The notes beneath the pieces were generated by a model, which was not told the DNA's origin, did no database searches, and saw only the letters and a program-made list of their open reading frames with translations. A stretch of DNA of 64,000 nt, from the NCBI GenBank assembly GCA_004764695.1, contig SMSO01000014.1, positions 3,237,148-3,301,147 of the forward strand, written 5' to 3'. The first letter of the stretch is position 1, and each line of letters begins with the position of its first letter. Made by a program: the position numbers and the translations under genes. This document shows positions 51,335-64,000 of this stretch, piece by piece. Source of the DNA: Schizochytrium sp. TIO01. Taxonomy: Eukaryota > Sar > Bigyra > Thraustochytrida > Thraustochytriidae.

Positions 51335-54276
51335 ACCTTTCCGTAGTGTCACGTTTTAGAAGTCAATCACAAGGCCTCTTAGAGCATTTCTCTCAAGTGG
51401 TCAAGCAGTCAAAACTAAAAGTTTAGGTCGAGGGTCATATGGATAGAGCGAGCTGCCTCTACTTCAAAGTATCAAGGCACGTCTCTATGAACGAGCGCCT
51501 CTCACTTTCTTCGAAGAAGCAACTATACTGTTGGCCGGCGTATCTTTTGTGCGTCGCTTTCAATGTAGGCAGTCGCGGCCGCATCCTCCGCGACCTCCGC
51601 GTATGGTGTTAAACCGTGGACCCCTGAAGGTGAGCAAGAAGAGATAGATACATAGTAGTAGTAAACACGAATTATCTCCGTCTTGCGAATGAATGCGCGA
51701 CCGAGTGAATTCTGGATGATTTCGATTTCTACATTTCGATAAACATCTATCAAAACAGCAGATAACTAAAGCGACTGAAAGCATAGCAAGCTACGGGTAG
51801 GTAGGTATTAAACACTGGCCACAAAGAAGTTTGCTCGCTGACTGAGGTCTGTATTTAAACAAAACACACCTCACGAAATCGTTCTTCAATCAATCAATAA
51901 ATAATAGTACCCGTGCAAAAAATTGATTCTTACCATCCTGAGATTGAGGGCAGGTGGATATGGCCACATTTGTTTTTCCAATCGACCTGTCTCCTCCGCT
52001 CAGGACGAGAGTGAAAAGCACTAAAAGGTGAATCGAAGACAGACAGACAGACTCCTTAGTATTTCTGAGACTCTAACGAAAACCACGGTAGCACTCCCAC
52101 CCACTAGCCTGAGGCAAACAGTAAAAAAAATAAAATTGTTTGCAGCTTGGGTTAATAAAAACCCACTCAAGCCAACAAAGCAATCACTGATGACAAGGTG
52201 GGGAGGGATGTAAATGAATGATTATGTACCTAACGCGAGCACTCGCTGCCGCAAAAGCAGACAAGAAAAAGGAAAAGAGAGACAAAAAATGCAAAAGAGG
52301 GAAAGAGACTCGAAGAGTGAGTGACGATTCATGCGAAGGTCATTCGCACACTTGTGGCTTGGCACGCAAGACGACACACGCGCACACTTGGCCGTCGCCC
52401 GGAGCCACATCGCCGCAGACACGGACCTGGCGAAGCCTCTGATGATTGCCGGTCAGTTCCTTCGCTGAGCTGTTGGTTGATTGTGTATTGGCATGCTTGC
52501 TTGAGGAACAGAGTTTCTCCTCTACAGTCACAGTCTGATTGCAACGAGTTTAAGGCTTATTAATGAGTTTTAACCCGCGATAAAGAACATGATCTATTTT
52601 CTTTCAAGGCACCTCTGCAAACTCGTAACCATTGAGGTAGATACGCACTAGCAGATACATGGAGACCTCTGGCACTTTCACTTGGGATGGCAAAACGAAG
52701 ACGTGGAGAGTAGTGCCTGGCTTCAGCGAAGGCTCGAATCAGGTCGTGCGATTGGAGTTTGTCTCTTATAAACGGCCTGGGAGCGACTGAAAACCTTCCA
52801 TCCAGCTCGAGCAGCCGCTTCAGAAATGCGAAAGTGAGGGACAGGCAGTCTTCGCAGTTTGCATGGAAGGGAAATAAGCACCATTGTTTATTTGTTGTTT
52901 CCCACTTCATCGCTCATGAGCACAAAGTAGGTATATATTTGTTTTCATCCGTCGAAATTTTGATGTCAAAAAAATGAAAAAGAGAAAAGAAGTAACATGT
53001 ACGTATCAAAACATAGGACCACCTAGAAACAACTAATTATAACATATATAAAAGTTTTAAATACAGATAAATGCAAAATTAAAGAGAAGGAGCTCTGTTA
53101 GTAGATTCAACGTGGTCAAAATAAGTAACTTAGAATAGTAATAAATAATAAAAGCATACAAAAAATGATTCCCTTTTCTTTTATTTTTTCATAAAATGGC
53201 CTTTCAAGTTCTCAAAAAAATATGATAAAATGACATAAAACTACTTTTGAGCGAAAAAGGAGAATGGGGAATGAGAAGGTAGAAAGTAAAGCATTGACGA
53301 ATATGCGCTGCATGCTTTAGTTGTTTCCTTTCCCTCTTTCCCTCTCTTAGTGTGGCTGTCCTTGGCTTTTTTCCCGCTAGCTTTTTGGTTGCAGAGGAGG
53401 CCAAGGTTGGACAGCTGCCGTCGCTGCGTTGCGTCTCGTCAGCAGTGGCTCACGACCCGTGACGCTCGAATTCGTTGACAGTCGGAGGAGGATGGGTGCA
53501 ACCTACGATAGCTCTCTTCAAATTGCCTGCTGGGATTATCAATCAGTCAATCAATCAATCAATCAGCCAGGCAGAAGAACCCGCTCCTCGTGGGTGGTCT
53601 TTCATCAATAAAAAAAACAAGCGAGAAAATCTACTGCGAGCTTGTTCTTTTTCTCTGAGCTCCTCCTGTGTGGATTTGCAAATGATTAATTCCTGCTTAA
53701 ACTGTCATTCGTTTTATGATAACGCGAGAATGAAAGGAATAAAGCAAGGCGATGAGCCCCACCAATCAGCTTAGTTATGTTTTTTCGCAATCAAAGAAAG
53801 AAGAGAAATAGCTAACTATAACTAACGAACGAACAATCAAAGAAGGAGAGACCAAAAGAAGAAAAGAACGAGTAAATAACCCTGTAACAATCTGCAGCAT
53901 TCCATCGAAAAGCAGGTGAATAAGTTGTCGGAGAACTCGTACGCACTCCTTCCTCCGGCAGACAGAGAGTCCGTCGTACCTCGTGCTACGATCGAGTGAA
54001 CAGTTCGTTATCAACAGCAAGCTCGCTTGCAGTTGGAATGAGCTTTCGGAATTTCTTTCTTGAGAAATAAGCAATCTTGAGAAAGAAGAGATCGCTTGGC
54101 CTTTCACTGCATATTGATTGACTCACTGTTTGTTTGTAAAGCAGAATGCAGTCATTCATTCATGCGCAGGTGCTTAATGCCCAAAACTCAGAGCTCTAGG
54201 CTTTCTTTCATCAGACCCACAGTGCCAACGGAAACGCCGCCAGTAACTCATTGGCCAAGATGGCGGCCAAAGCTAA

Positions 54277-54306
54277 ACAAGCAAGCAAGCAAGCAAGCAA
54301 GCAAGC
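54277..54306. repeat. AAGC tetranucleotide array
   Basis: Seven tandem CAAG units passing into GAGC units; complement of the GCTT arrays of the left flank. Confidence 0.92.
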
Positions 54307-54416
54307 GAGCGAGCGCCTGCGCAGCCAGGGTTAGAGATAAGTGTCTCACCTAAAGCGAACAAGCCATTGCAAATTACTTATAACGAAGTGAGGAGTGACG
54401 ACCGACTGACTGACTG

Positions 54417-54455
54417 AATGAATGAATGAATGAATGAATGAATGAATGAATGAAG
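54417..54455. repeat. GAAT tetranucleotide array
   Basis: About nine to ten tandem AATG units directly after a short CTGA run. The same unit recurs at 58023-58056. Confidence 0.93.
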
Positions 54456-57400
54456 CAACAAATGGCACCGACAAGAGCAGCGATGCGGTCAATCAACTCG
54501 AAGCCCTTCCGATCGATCGATCGATTGAACGTCGTTGGTTGCGCTTCTGTTCCGCTGCCTCCCTGCTCGATTGACGGCGACCCCAGCGAGAGCGTGCGTT
54601 AGACCTCTATAGAGAATAATGAAAGAAAAAGTCTCGATCGTGGGCAGATAGACAGTAGCAGTGTTTTATTGATTATAATCATTAGCCTGTGGTAGTAGCG
54701 CTCTGCGAAAGCTGGTTCTTCTCGCGGGAGACTGAGAGACCCGTGACTCAGTAGGCGGCAATATGGGCCCAAGCAAACCCGCTGTTCCCCCTCTCAACTT
54801 TTGAAAGCTAAGCACAAGCCCCACTGTGGGGACCCACTGGTGGTTGGAAGAAAGCGCACTCCAGGCCTAGAACTGCAGATAAAAGGAAGAAGAACAAGAG
54901 GTCTGAAGCAGGGCTACAGTCTCAGTCTTTAAGACACGAAGAGGCGAAGAGGCGAAGAAGGATGCCGAGCGTTCTTTCGATTGCGCACCGACCTAGTCAC
55001 GCTATTGCTCGAAGAACAAGCGTCTCATGAATCAAGTTTATATCCTGATCCTTTCGTTTTCTTTCTTCAATGAAAAAATGGAATACTCTTTTAATCAGTT
55101 AGTCAGGTAGTAACGAGATAGTCAGTTAGTTTCTAGTTAGTTAAATGCTTAGATAGTTCTCTTCTTGTTCTAAGGTGAGTGAGTCAATGAAAGTGAGTGA
55201 GTGAGGGAGTGAGGTAGCAGGCACCTGCCTACCTACCTGCTTAGCTAGAGGTAGTAGTAAATGAGGTGATATTAGTAAATCCTAAAATCAGTAAATGAGC
55301 AGCGAAGAAACAAATACTGGGCTAGCTTAGTGAGTGACTAAGTAAGTACATAGGTAAAGAAATAAAGAGCTTAGAAAGAAAGGAAGGAAGAATGGAAGGA
55401 ATGAGCCAAAAAGCAAAGAAAGTTACTAAGGAAGGAAGGAGCCAAGGAAGGAAAGGAAGGAAGCAGGTACACAAGGTCACCGCTCCAGGCTTGACAAAGA
55501 TTGCCTCTTCTCGAGCCTTTCTCTGCGAGCGATTTCATCTGCTGCTTCAGCGACCCGAGTTCACGCCACAGGATGGCGCCGGTCTCTCCAACAGACCTCC
55601 AGATTACCTAGCTAGAGGCTGACAGACTCTGCGTTATCGCTGTGCTAGTGGATAGTCTCTTCAAGCCTCGTTAGCTTGGTCGCAGCTGATAGGCCAATAA
55701 ACGCACGACTGCTTCGATGGGCTTTCAAGTCTCATGAATGCAAGCCTAAACTACGCACGAGAACTGAGAAGAAGAAGAGACCGCCAGCGAACTGAATGAG
55801 AGAAGAAACAAAAGGGACACCAAAGGGGAAAACAGGAAAGAAGCACCTCCAATCAACGAACGGGTGGTGAGCGAGAACAACCTCGAGAGAACCAAATAGC
55901 CAAACTTCAAGATGTCTATCTATCTATCTACCTTACCTGCTTGTTGATATCGGCCTCCTCGTCCTTCTTTCTTTCAGGCTGCTGCTTGATCCTAAAACTT
56001 TTCGTTCAACAGGTGCTTTGAAAGCCCGTTAACAACTTCCTGTAGCATTAATTCGCATAATTCGCATAGCTCGTCATAGAATTTATAGAATTCACAAACT
56101 GCTTCATCATTCATAAGCTATGATGATGCTCTCCTCACCACGAGATCTGTGAAGAGCGAGCCTCGTTATTTCTTCACAAAGCAGCCAAGCAGCCAAGGAA
56201 TGGATTGATCGAACGATGGACTCGGAGCTCTTCACAGCTGAGCGCAGGCGCCGAGTTGCGGTACCCGCGGAGGCACCGACCGCTTCAGGCTCCGGCAAGC
56301 GTTAGGAACAGCAGTGGACGCTTTGGAGAGAACAGGCAGCCAGAACGTAGGTCTGGAGAGATACAGAATACAGAATTCCGGACTTGGTGCGTATCTCATG
56401 AGGTGTAGAAATGGTTTTCTTGCGTAAGCAATCGTTCGTTCTAGTCTAGAGTCTAATTCTACAGGTTCTTTGTGAAAAGTAAATAAAAGTAAACTAGAAA
56501 AAGACAGTTTCTGTCTCTTTAGCAACTTTCACCCAAGAAATGAAAGCGACAAACATAAGAAAAAAGAAAAGAAAAAGAAGTATTGTTTGCAAATTGTTTG
56601 TGTACGGACTTGAATTATTCCAAGTGCTTCAGGAGAACCTCAACGTAAATGCGGAGGCCTGCGGAGGCCCGCGGAGTGCGCACGAGTACGTACGCGCGGT
56701 GTCGTCGGTACCTACCTTCTCCAAGACGAATTTGTTTGATGATGTACTTTCCTACTGATAAATGTTTTATAAAAAAGGAAAAAGAAAACACCTTTAAAAA
56801 ACAAAAGAACGAAAAGCATCATCAGCATTTGGGCTCCTCGTTCTCACCTCCGATGTGTCTGGCTGGCAGAGGTGTGGAGCTCCAGGCGTGCACGCGAGGG
56901 CCCGAAAGAGGATCGTTTGAACTGCCTGCGGAAGAGGCTAACGATTTCAATTCATTCGTTGCATAATTGCAGAATCCATCAACTTCTCTCCCACTCTCTC
57001 GCTTGAGCAGAGAATGTGTTGATTTATTTTTACTATTATCTATATATCCCTCCGGCTATCGATGAATAGATTCTGTCATGGTATAAAACACTCTTCGATG
57101 TCAGTGGAGGCAGTGCCACTCGAATCGCGAGTGCTGGCTGGTCCTATCTATCCACTCCAGCAAGTAAGCGACCAAATCAGGCGCGAGTAATGCAGGTGGA
57201 GCCACCCGTGCTCTTTATTTTTACATCCTTTATATATATTATTTTATGTTATTTTTCAAATGGTTATAAGTAAAAGAAGAAGAAAAACAGCTAGGAGACC
57301 ATAGACTTAGAGGAGTTCAAAATAATTTGACTCTTTCTTTTACTTAGAAAAACGTTTTTTATCAAATAATAATAATATTAATAATAGCAGGAGTTGTTCC

Positions 57401-58022
57401 CGCTGAGGTTGTACGGGCCAAAACACTCTCATGTGTCAGAGCCACAACTGCATTCACAAACATCCATAATTATCAAGCTTGGAGCTCATGGATTAGTCTA
57501 GGGCAGCAATGAATCGACGATCTCGGGGTCGATTCGCATACATATTTCGCTTGATTGGCAAACGGTATTTGTCCATTCCAATGATCGCTACTCGGGCCCA
57601 CATGCACGCCGCCGTAAGCTTGGAGCCTGGAGGAGAGAGTCTATTCCAAATGTAAATAAAGCCTCCAAACGGAATGCACATGGAATTACTCGCTGCCAAT
57701 GGGTGGTGTCACGCGAAATGCTTATAATGAGAATATCAGGCCTATTCACCCATTGATGTAATTAATTATAAGCACGAACTGCCCAACCGACATTGCAAGC
57801 GTACACAGTTTGAGAAATCGAGAATACTGAAATGCCGAAGCGCATACGAAACTCTGACGAACTGAAAACAAAATCGAACGAACCAACTAGACCAGCATTT
57901 TTGTCGCATCACCGAGTTCATAAAAAAAAATGAATTAATGCACAATTCATTAGCCTGCTGTTTGTTAGAATTAGATTTGATGGAGTAAACCTGCAAACTT
58001 ACAAACGAGCAAATGAATCATC

Positions 58023-58056
58023 TATGAATAAATGAATAAATGAATGAATGAATGAA
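58023..58056. repeat. AATG tetranucleotide array
   Basis: About eight AATG/AATA units in gene-free DNA. Confidence 0.9.
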
Positions 58057-60426
58057 TGGGTTCGTTGACTGTTGTGCAGAGAAAGTAACGTCAACTTATG
58101 CTAATCCTTTTACCCCCAAATAACATTGTCCACCCAAACTATTCATCGTTCTGTCAAACTGTTTAGGTAACTGATCTAAGCAAGTTAGGTCCCAATCGGA
58201 TTTGGAGGCGCCACGGTGGGACTCGGAAGGGATGGCGGCGTGCGGGAGAATTCCTTACAGAGAGTGGCAAAGAGAGAGAGAGAGAGGGACCTCGGCATTT
58301 GCAAGGACGCAAGTTCATCCTAACTCGCGATGCGTTGGTGTTCTCCGCTTGCACTGACGTCGAGAGAACGATCCGAGAGAACCAGAGAACGCAGAGTCAC
58401 CTTACCTTCAAACTAGTCTAGTCTATACCCTATGTAATTCAAAATTATATCGCCTCTTTCTATGGAATTCACCCAACAAAGAATAACCTAAGAGAAAGTT
58501 TAACTATAATCATTCTTACCTTATGAACTTAAAAGGCATTTTTTATAAGATTAAAAATAAAACTAAAGTAGGATGAAAAGGCCAAATGGCGTCGCCTTGC
58601 TTGCATGCCAGTTGTTTCTTCTCCAATGGCTCTTCTTGCGCCAGCAGCCTCCCGTAAAAGACCTCGGCATAAGCGAATCGGAGAATTGCGCGGCGCCGCG
58701 CCAGCTTTTCGCGAGCGAGCAGCACAGCAGAGGAGCGAGCTCGTGCCTTTCTGCTCGGCAGGCCTCTCGGGGCACAGCTGCGCTCGCCTGGAGTGCAGTT
58801 CGCGAGCCTGGGTTTTTGCCTTTTTTATTATATGGAGGGAAGTTCGGGAGACGCAAGGAGGGTGTCTGAGCAGCAGTAGCAGCAGCAGTGCGGGTTCCTC
58901 CTCCTCGTAATGAGTACACTAAGTAAGTAAGTAAGTAAGTAGCTGGTTGTAGGGGAGCTTAGTAAAGTTTTTTTAAAATGATTTTTTTAAAAGGTTCCGA
59001 AACAAGAACAAAAAGTGCCTCAGGCACAGTACTACTGTAATGAGGAGAAGAAGAAAAGAATTGGAAAAAGAAAATTTGCTCTTGGGCAGGAAGAGGGAAA
59101 AGGGATTGATTGCCAAGGGACTCTTAGTATCTCGTACAGTTGTGGGGTTCTCTCCCGGCTTGTTAGCAGTGGTGCTAGCAGAAAGCATAGGGGTGGATCT
59201 TTGAATGTAGAAATTGGCGAAAGCCGATGATGATAGTATCGAGATGAAGAAGAAGGATGGAAAACCAACCCCAAGCCTTCCGATGCGCTGGATCCCAACG
59301 CGAAAATGGAGTTGGCGGAGGTTGCAAAGAGTAGAGTCGCTCTTGTCGACGGCGCTGATGCAATTTTCGCTCAGGATACCTCGGTACTTTGGCAAGTGCG
59401 CCGCGTAAAGTCTTTGTTTGTGGCAGTGCCACCACGCAAACTAAAAGCCACAAGAGTAGGTCAAGAGACTTACTTCCTTCTGCTACGAGAGAAAAATGAA
59501 AAAGAAAGAAACAAAAAGCCTGCCACAGTAGTACTGGTCAACAGGTCAATATGCGAGCCAGGCAGAAAAGAAAAACGTTTTTCTTTTTCGGATTCGATTA
59601 AAATGCAAGTTTCTCTCGAGTTCAAGTTCAACGAGAGAAGACATCAGAAACAACGCTGATCGAGGGTGGAGCTTCATCCGCCTCACCTGAGCTTTTCGAG
59701 GTGCCGAAGGTTCTTGGGCTGCTAAGAAAGTCATTCTGGTAGGTCGCCCTGCGAGCTGGAGGACAGTTAGTTGGGTATCTGGCGACGAAGAAACCATCTA
59801 TGATTTTTTCTTTAAATTTAAATGACTGGCGAATTAGGGGTAGGTAGTATCCCCACAGCGGGGAAGACTCGCGATGCCAGTACCGCTGTGTGGTCCCTTC
59901 TTACTTGCACCTACCTACAACCAACATTATACAATTAAGCACGCGTGAAAACTAAAGCTTTGAAAAAACCAAAATTATCATAACTACTCAGACTTCCTCT
60001 GCACGGGGCCTCCTGATCTTTCGCTTGCTTCGCTCATGGCTTCTGTTTGCAGCTCTTCCTGGAGATTCTCCCTCTCTCTCCTTCCCTCTCTCTGTTTGAT
60101 TGCCGCATCGGTCGATGATAACTGGTTTTGCGAGAAATCGCCTCTAAGTCCTACTCAGCAGGAGGGAGACAGAGAACTCCAAGTGTAGAATCCAGGTAGA
60201 CAGGATAGAGAGAGACGAGTTCGGCAGGAGTTCACCTGGCTGGCACTTGCTTTTCAGTGACCCTGCTGAAGCTCGGTCTAATATCTGCCACTCTTGATTT
60301 TCAGACAGTGAATCTCTCTCTCTTTCGCGAACTCTGTTTCTTAGGTAGTACCTTTCATTATTGATGAGCTTGAAATTATTTGTTTATTATACGTTGTTAT
60401 TAATATTATTTATCGCTTGGGTGTGT

Positions 60427-60486
60427 CTTTGTTTGTTTGTTTGTTTGTTTGTTTGTTTGTTTGTTTGTTTGTTTGTTTGTTTGTTT
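60427..60486. repeat. GTTT tetranucleotide array
   Basis: Fifteen tandem GTTT units, the longest perfect tetranucleotide array in the window. It lies inside a short hydrophobic frame (60361-60615), which is a by-product of the repeat. Confidence 0.95.
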
Positions 60487-63400
60487 AGCTTGATTACTTG
60501 CGTGCTTGACCGAGGGGAGTTACTAGTCGAGGCCTCTTCAAGTAGCCACAGATTTCAATCTTCTTCTTCTCTGCTCCTGCTGTTCTTCTCAAGTTCGAGC
60601 AGGAACGCGAGTTGAAGGCCGCAAGCAATCTTCTACGCGAGGATCTGGTAAGTGATCGAGTTGGTTAGTTGAAGTTTCATTCGCGTGGCTGGAGTGGCGA
60701 GCGAGTGAGGGAAAGAGGGAGATGAGTCCTCTTCGATTGAGCACACATCCCTCACACGATCTCTCTATCTCATCAAAGGAGGAGGAAGAAGGAAGGGAAG
60801 GAGGAATGAAAAGCCAAAGTTGTGTACCTCTTTTCTTTTTCTGCTTCCCTTCTTTTGCTATCATCTCTGTTTATTGTAAGAAACAGTAAAATGAATGAGC
60901 AGGCGCTTACTTACTTATTAAAATTAGTTAGAAAGGAAAGAAGAAGGCAGAGAAGCCGCCAGCAAAGCGAAGAAGTTGAGGGGAAGGAAACCAAAGCCTG
61001 GACAAGCTCGACGTCTTTTTGGGCTTCTTTGACGACGTCGTGTTCCAGCGGCAGGAAACGCCTTCTTTGGGGCCAAGCTCATCGCCGTCGAGAGGCTCCC
61101 TCCGAGTCAGCCGCAGCGAGGCCACAGGTTTCTTTCTCTCTACAACCAAGCGAACGAAGGCAGCCAAGCCCCCCAAAGGTGCCCGTTTTATACAGTGAAG
61201 GTGTGGCGTAAAGAGGCAGTCTCAGGCATGTCCTAGTGGCGCATGATGGTGTTCTAGCTAGCTAGGACAATGAGAATGAGTGAGTTCTGAGAAGCCTTTG
61301 TTTGCTGTGCGAGAAAACCTTTAGTCCGTGGGAATTTGAGTCTATCTCAAGTTCTAGAGAGTCTGTCTCTGCCGATGGATGGAGTCTGTTTTCTGCTCCT
61401 TCTTTGGTCAAGTCACTTGCAGAGCCTGAGGAGTCCACGGAGCAAGCAATCGCCGCGTGGAAGAGTAGTAGGGTTTCCGTGGGCAGGGAGCACCAAAGCC
61501 GGTGTTTCCGAGGTTGCTACTTAGTGTTGGGCTGCTGCGATTTCTCTGAAAGCAAGAAGTTAGGAGGAGGAGGCGAGAGCACTAAAGACTAAGAAGATGT
61601 CGGTAGTCGGAAGACTGTTAGGGTCTGTCTGTGTCTCTCTGGTATCTTCTGCACAACGAACGCTTCAGGCTCTGCTCTTGCTGGTGCTTCTGCTGCTATT
61701 CAATTGATGAATCGATTTTCAGCCTTTTGTGAGCTTGTTTCCGCAGCTTCAACGTAGGCAGAATTGAATGAATGCATATATTTATCTTTGTATGTGGCGA
61801 GGCTGGCAAAAGTCAGTTCTGCAGTTTCGTGAACTGTGATCATTATACTAAGAATAGGCAACGACAGAGAAAAGCAGTACTTTGGGCACTTTTTAACAAA
61901 TAAAATTAAGTTGAAATGATCATTATTATAAATAAGTAGAGACGAAAAATACTTTGAGCACCATGGTTCTTTAGTTTTAGTTTTTTTGTATTGTTTTTTT
62001 GGAGGGGGGGGTTCGATTAAAGATTTGGCAGGAATGAGGAAAAGGAGCGACAAGATAATCGGAGCTTGCTTATGAAGGGTGGACTTTGCATCGAAAAGAT
62101 TTGGAGACAACACGACAAAAAGGAAGGCAACAACGAGCAGGTTAAAATCATATATACTTTCAGAGAATCAGAGAAGGGGCTCATAACAGGAAAGAGGAAG
62201 GTCTTCAGCTGCAAAAACATGGGAAAACGTGTATACTTCGATCACCAGAAGCTGATGTCGCGATCTACTTCTTCTGTCTGAGTTCCCTCGGGTTTCCCCG
62301 CATTCATTCGAAATGCCAACAACTTGAACCATATACGTTCTGACCGAATTGCTCAACTCCAAACCACAATCTACGTGCTATTTTAGGTCAACATGCATGT
62401 AGTTTTAGGTTTGCCTGATTGCGAATTCTTTCGACCCACTTAATAAGGCGTTCATTAGGCGAAACGAAGTCGAGGTTTCGGGCTTGATCTTTTCTATTTC
62501 TGTAGGTGCCAGTACTAACTGTTTGGTTTGGAGCTGGCACCCCTTCCTATAAGCAGAAGCCTGGAGAAAGGACAGTTTATCGTACCGAGTACTTACCATT
62601 GTTAATCCTCTCCAATGTGCTTCGTTAGGTAAAGAACGCGTAGAAAACGGATGCACCGTTGCATAAGGGGATTTATTAACAAGTTGAAGCTACAAATGGT
62701 TTATAAACTTACAGTTTGGAACTACTGCCATATGCGATAGCGCATAAGCAGACCAATTGTCACTGGTACTCCTCGCCGGGATTGTCACAATCAGACAATA
62801 GGAATAGCATCACAGTTTTCTAAAATTGCTTCAGCTACACATTTGAAGAGCATATCTGTTCTGCTTAACTGCAAGCTCAACGAAAGCCGACCTCAAAGCT
62901 TCCCTACCCTGATTGGGTTGAGTACCAATCCTCCTTATTCTGTCCAATATGGGATTGCTAGATAGCTAGCTAGATAGATCTTCGAGATTCACGACAAACT
63001 AGACTTCCTCTTCTTCACGATACTTAGCGAACTAGTGTATATTATATTAGTCCAAGAACTACTTTAACCTGCATAGGAGTCTGCATTAGTACTGCTTCAG
63101 AAAAAAAATAAAAAAATAAAAAATAGTAGGAAGTGCGACTTTTTCGTTCAATTTCATATTATTCTCGCTATTATTTATAATTATAATGAAGTATAGTTTA
63201 TACATAATTATTATTAATTATATAAAACATGCATTCTTCAATTTTATATTTGAGTTGGAAGTTTAAAGCAAAAACTTGCAAAACAAAAGACACATAATGA
63301 TTGAAATTCCCACAGCCCCACAGACTAAGCACACAAAATGTTTAAAAGCTTTTCAAGGAGCAGCGTGTTTTTTTTAAATGCATCATTCTTCAAATAAAAT

Positions 63401-64000
63401 AAAATAATATAGATAATAGGGTTTATTTGAAAGAAAATGAGTATCTTGGACGAAAAATAATCATATTTGGCGTTACCCACCTGATCTCGCTGGGGTTGAA
63501 GGCTCTGAATAAAGACTATGGCTGACAGATACCAGTGGCCGAATTCCTCAATGAAGTCATCTGGTGTCAATGAGATCATCTGCTTACCTGACTTGACTTC
63601 CCCTTGGTAGTTGCCAGTTATCTGACGAGCAAGTGAATTGTGACGCCAAGGCAGAGCAAAGCTGTAGCGGGAATATTATAGTGCTTGTGTGCATCTTTTA
63701 GGATTTGACGATGCGCATAACTTTTTGAAGGAATACTTATGATAAATCAGGAGTACACAGTATCTGCTACTACTAGACTATAGTCACTTCCTCTACTTTT
63801 TCAATGCTTGTTACCAAACTTTCAAAGGGAGAAAAGGCGCCGTCCAGACAACACTTACACTTTCAGGTACTCGAAAAGCAGAAAATGGCTGGATAAAGAT
63901 CGCAGAAACGAACCCGCAACAACCCTTCGACGCCTGTGGTTATAGTGTTTATCTTAATTTAAAAACACTTTTGCCCCTAATTATTGTTTTAATTTTATAA

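Larger units (their letters stand above)
45223..54000. other. gene-poor stretch, microsatellite-rich from about 46 kb
   Basis: No supportable gene. Short overlapping frames on both strands have no recognisable domains. Simple arrays reappear from about 47.6 kb (CCAA, CATG, AATC), together with purine-rich tracts and AT-rich islands (46590-46700, 48480-49050, 49370-49560, 53020-53230). The texture matches 1-11 kb and differs from 12-46 kb. Confidence 0.55.
54001..64000. other. gene-poor, microsatellite-rich stretch to the window end
   Basis: No supportable gene. The most protein-like short frames are 59306-59659 (plus, ATG, 117 residues) and 62066-62281 (plus), both without recognisable domains. 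The region has several tetranucleotide arrays, purine-rich tracts and AT-rich islands (57230-57390, 63100-63260). The last kilobase is AT-rich and shows nothing. Unannotated exons or non-coding RNAs cannot be excluded. Confidence 0.55.

Noticed and set aside
54751-54870. 5S rRNA-like string: GGCAATA, TTCCC and AAAGCTAAGCAC in the usual order, with complementary ends TAGGC/GCCTA
   Set aside because: Spacing in the 3' half is about 14 bases off the normal 5S layout and there is no T-run terminator. At best a degenerate pseudogene; a covariance-model search would settle it.

Overview
The window reads as nuclear DNA of a microbial eukaryote carrying a block of virus-derived genes. The evidence for a eukaryote is an Mpv17/PMP22-family membrane protein (11467-12117), a Mediator subunit MED31 (36267-36764, plus an upstream frame), a Q-rich nuclear-looking protein (43204-45222), very long gene-free stretches full of short tandem repeats, and no operon structure or ribosome binding sites. 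The exact lineage cannot be proven from sequence alone. A labyrinthulomycete/thraustochytrid-like stramenopile is my best guess, because such genomes are known to host endogenous mirusviruses and Crinkler-like genes. That is inference.

Layout. 1-11.4 kb: gene-poor DNA rich in tetranucleotide microsatellites, with AT-rich islands. 11.47-12.12 kb: Mpv17-like gene with strong GC-rich codon bias. 12.1-14.5 kb: AT-richer DNA with only degenerate coding traces. 14.5-34.3 kb: compact, AT-rich, virus-like block on both strands: a small unknown gene, a surface M11-type metalloprotease broken by a +1 frame change, a REase-kinase protein (copy 1), a decayed P-loop NTPase gene, a RuvC/poxvirus-A22-type Holliday junction resolvase, a zinc-finger/Vsr-like PD-(D/E)XK nuclease, a heliorhodopsin, a 1528-residue protein with a predicted clan-CE-like cysteine peptidase domain and an acidic repeat tail, a second REase-kinase protein (copy 2), and a DEDDh exonuclease. 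34.3-46 kb: ordinary-looking host DNA with MED31 and two unidentified proteins, carrying at least three copies of a ~0.4 kb dispersed repeat with a hairpin. 46-64 kb: again gene-poor, microsatellite-rich DNA without a supportable gene.

How it fits together. Resolvase, DEDDh exonuclease, virus-type nuclease, heliorhodopsin and a predicted virus-type cysteine peptidase together point to a large dsDNA virus of the mirusvirus or nucleocytovirus kind, integrated and partly decayed. No capsid, DNA polymerase or packaging ATPase is visible, so this is a fragment or a degraded insertion. The most striking unit is a pair of ~700-residue proteins combining a coiled coil, a PD-(D/E)XK-type nuclease domain with a Cys/His insertion, and a compact protein kinase domain. 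Each copy carries nearly the same ~0.9 kb 5' flank, and the two lie as ~3 kb direct repeats about 11.7 kb apart, around the resolvase-heliorhodopsin core. Their coiled-coil segments and flanks are almost identical at DNA level while the nuclease domains have diverged strongly, the pattern expected of a conflict or effector system. No tRNA, rRNA or CRISPR array could be supported.
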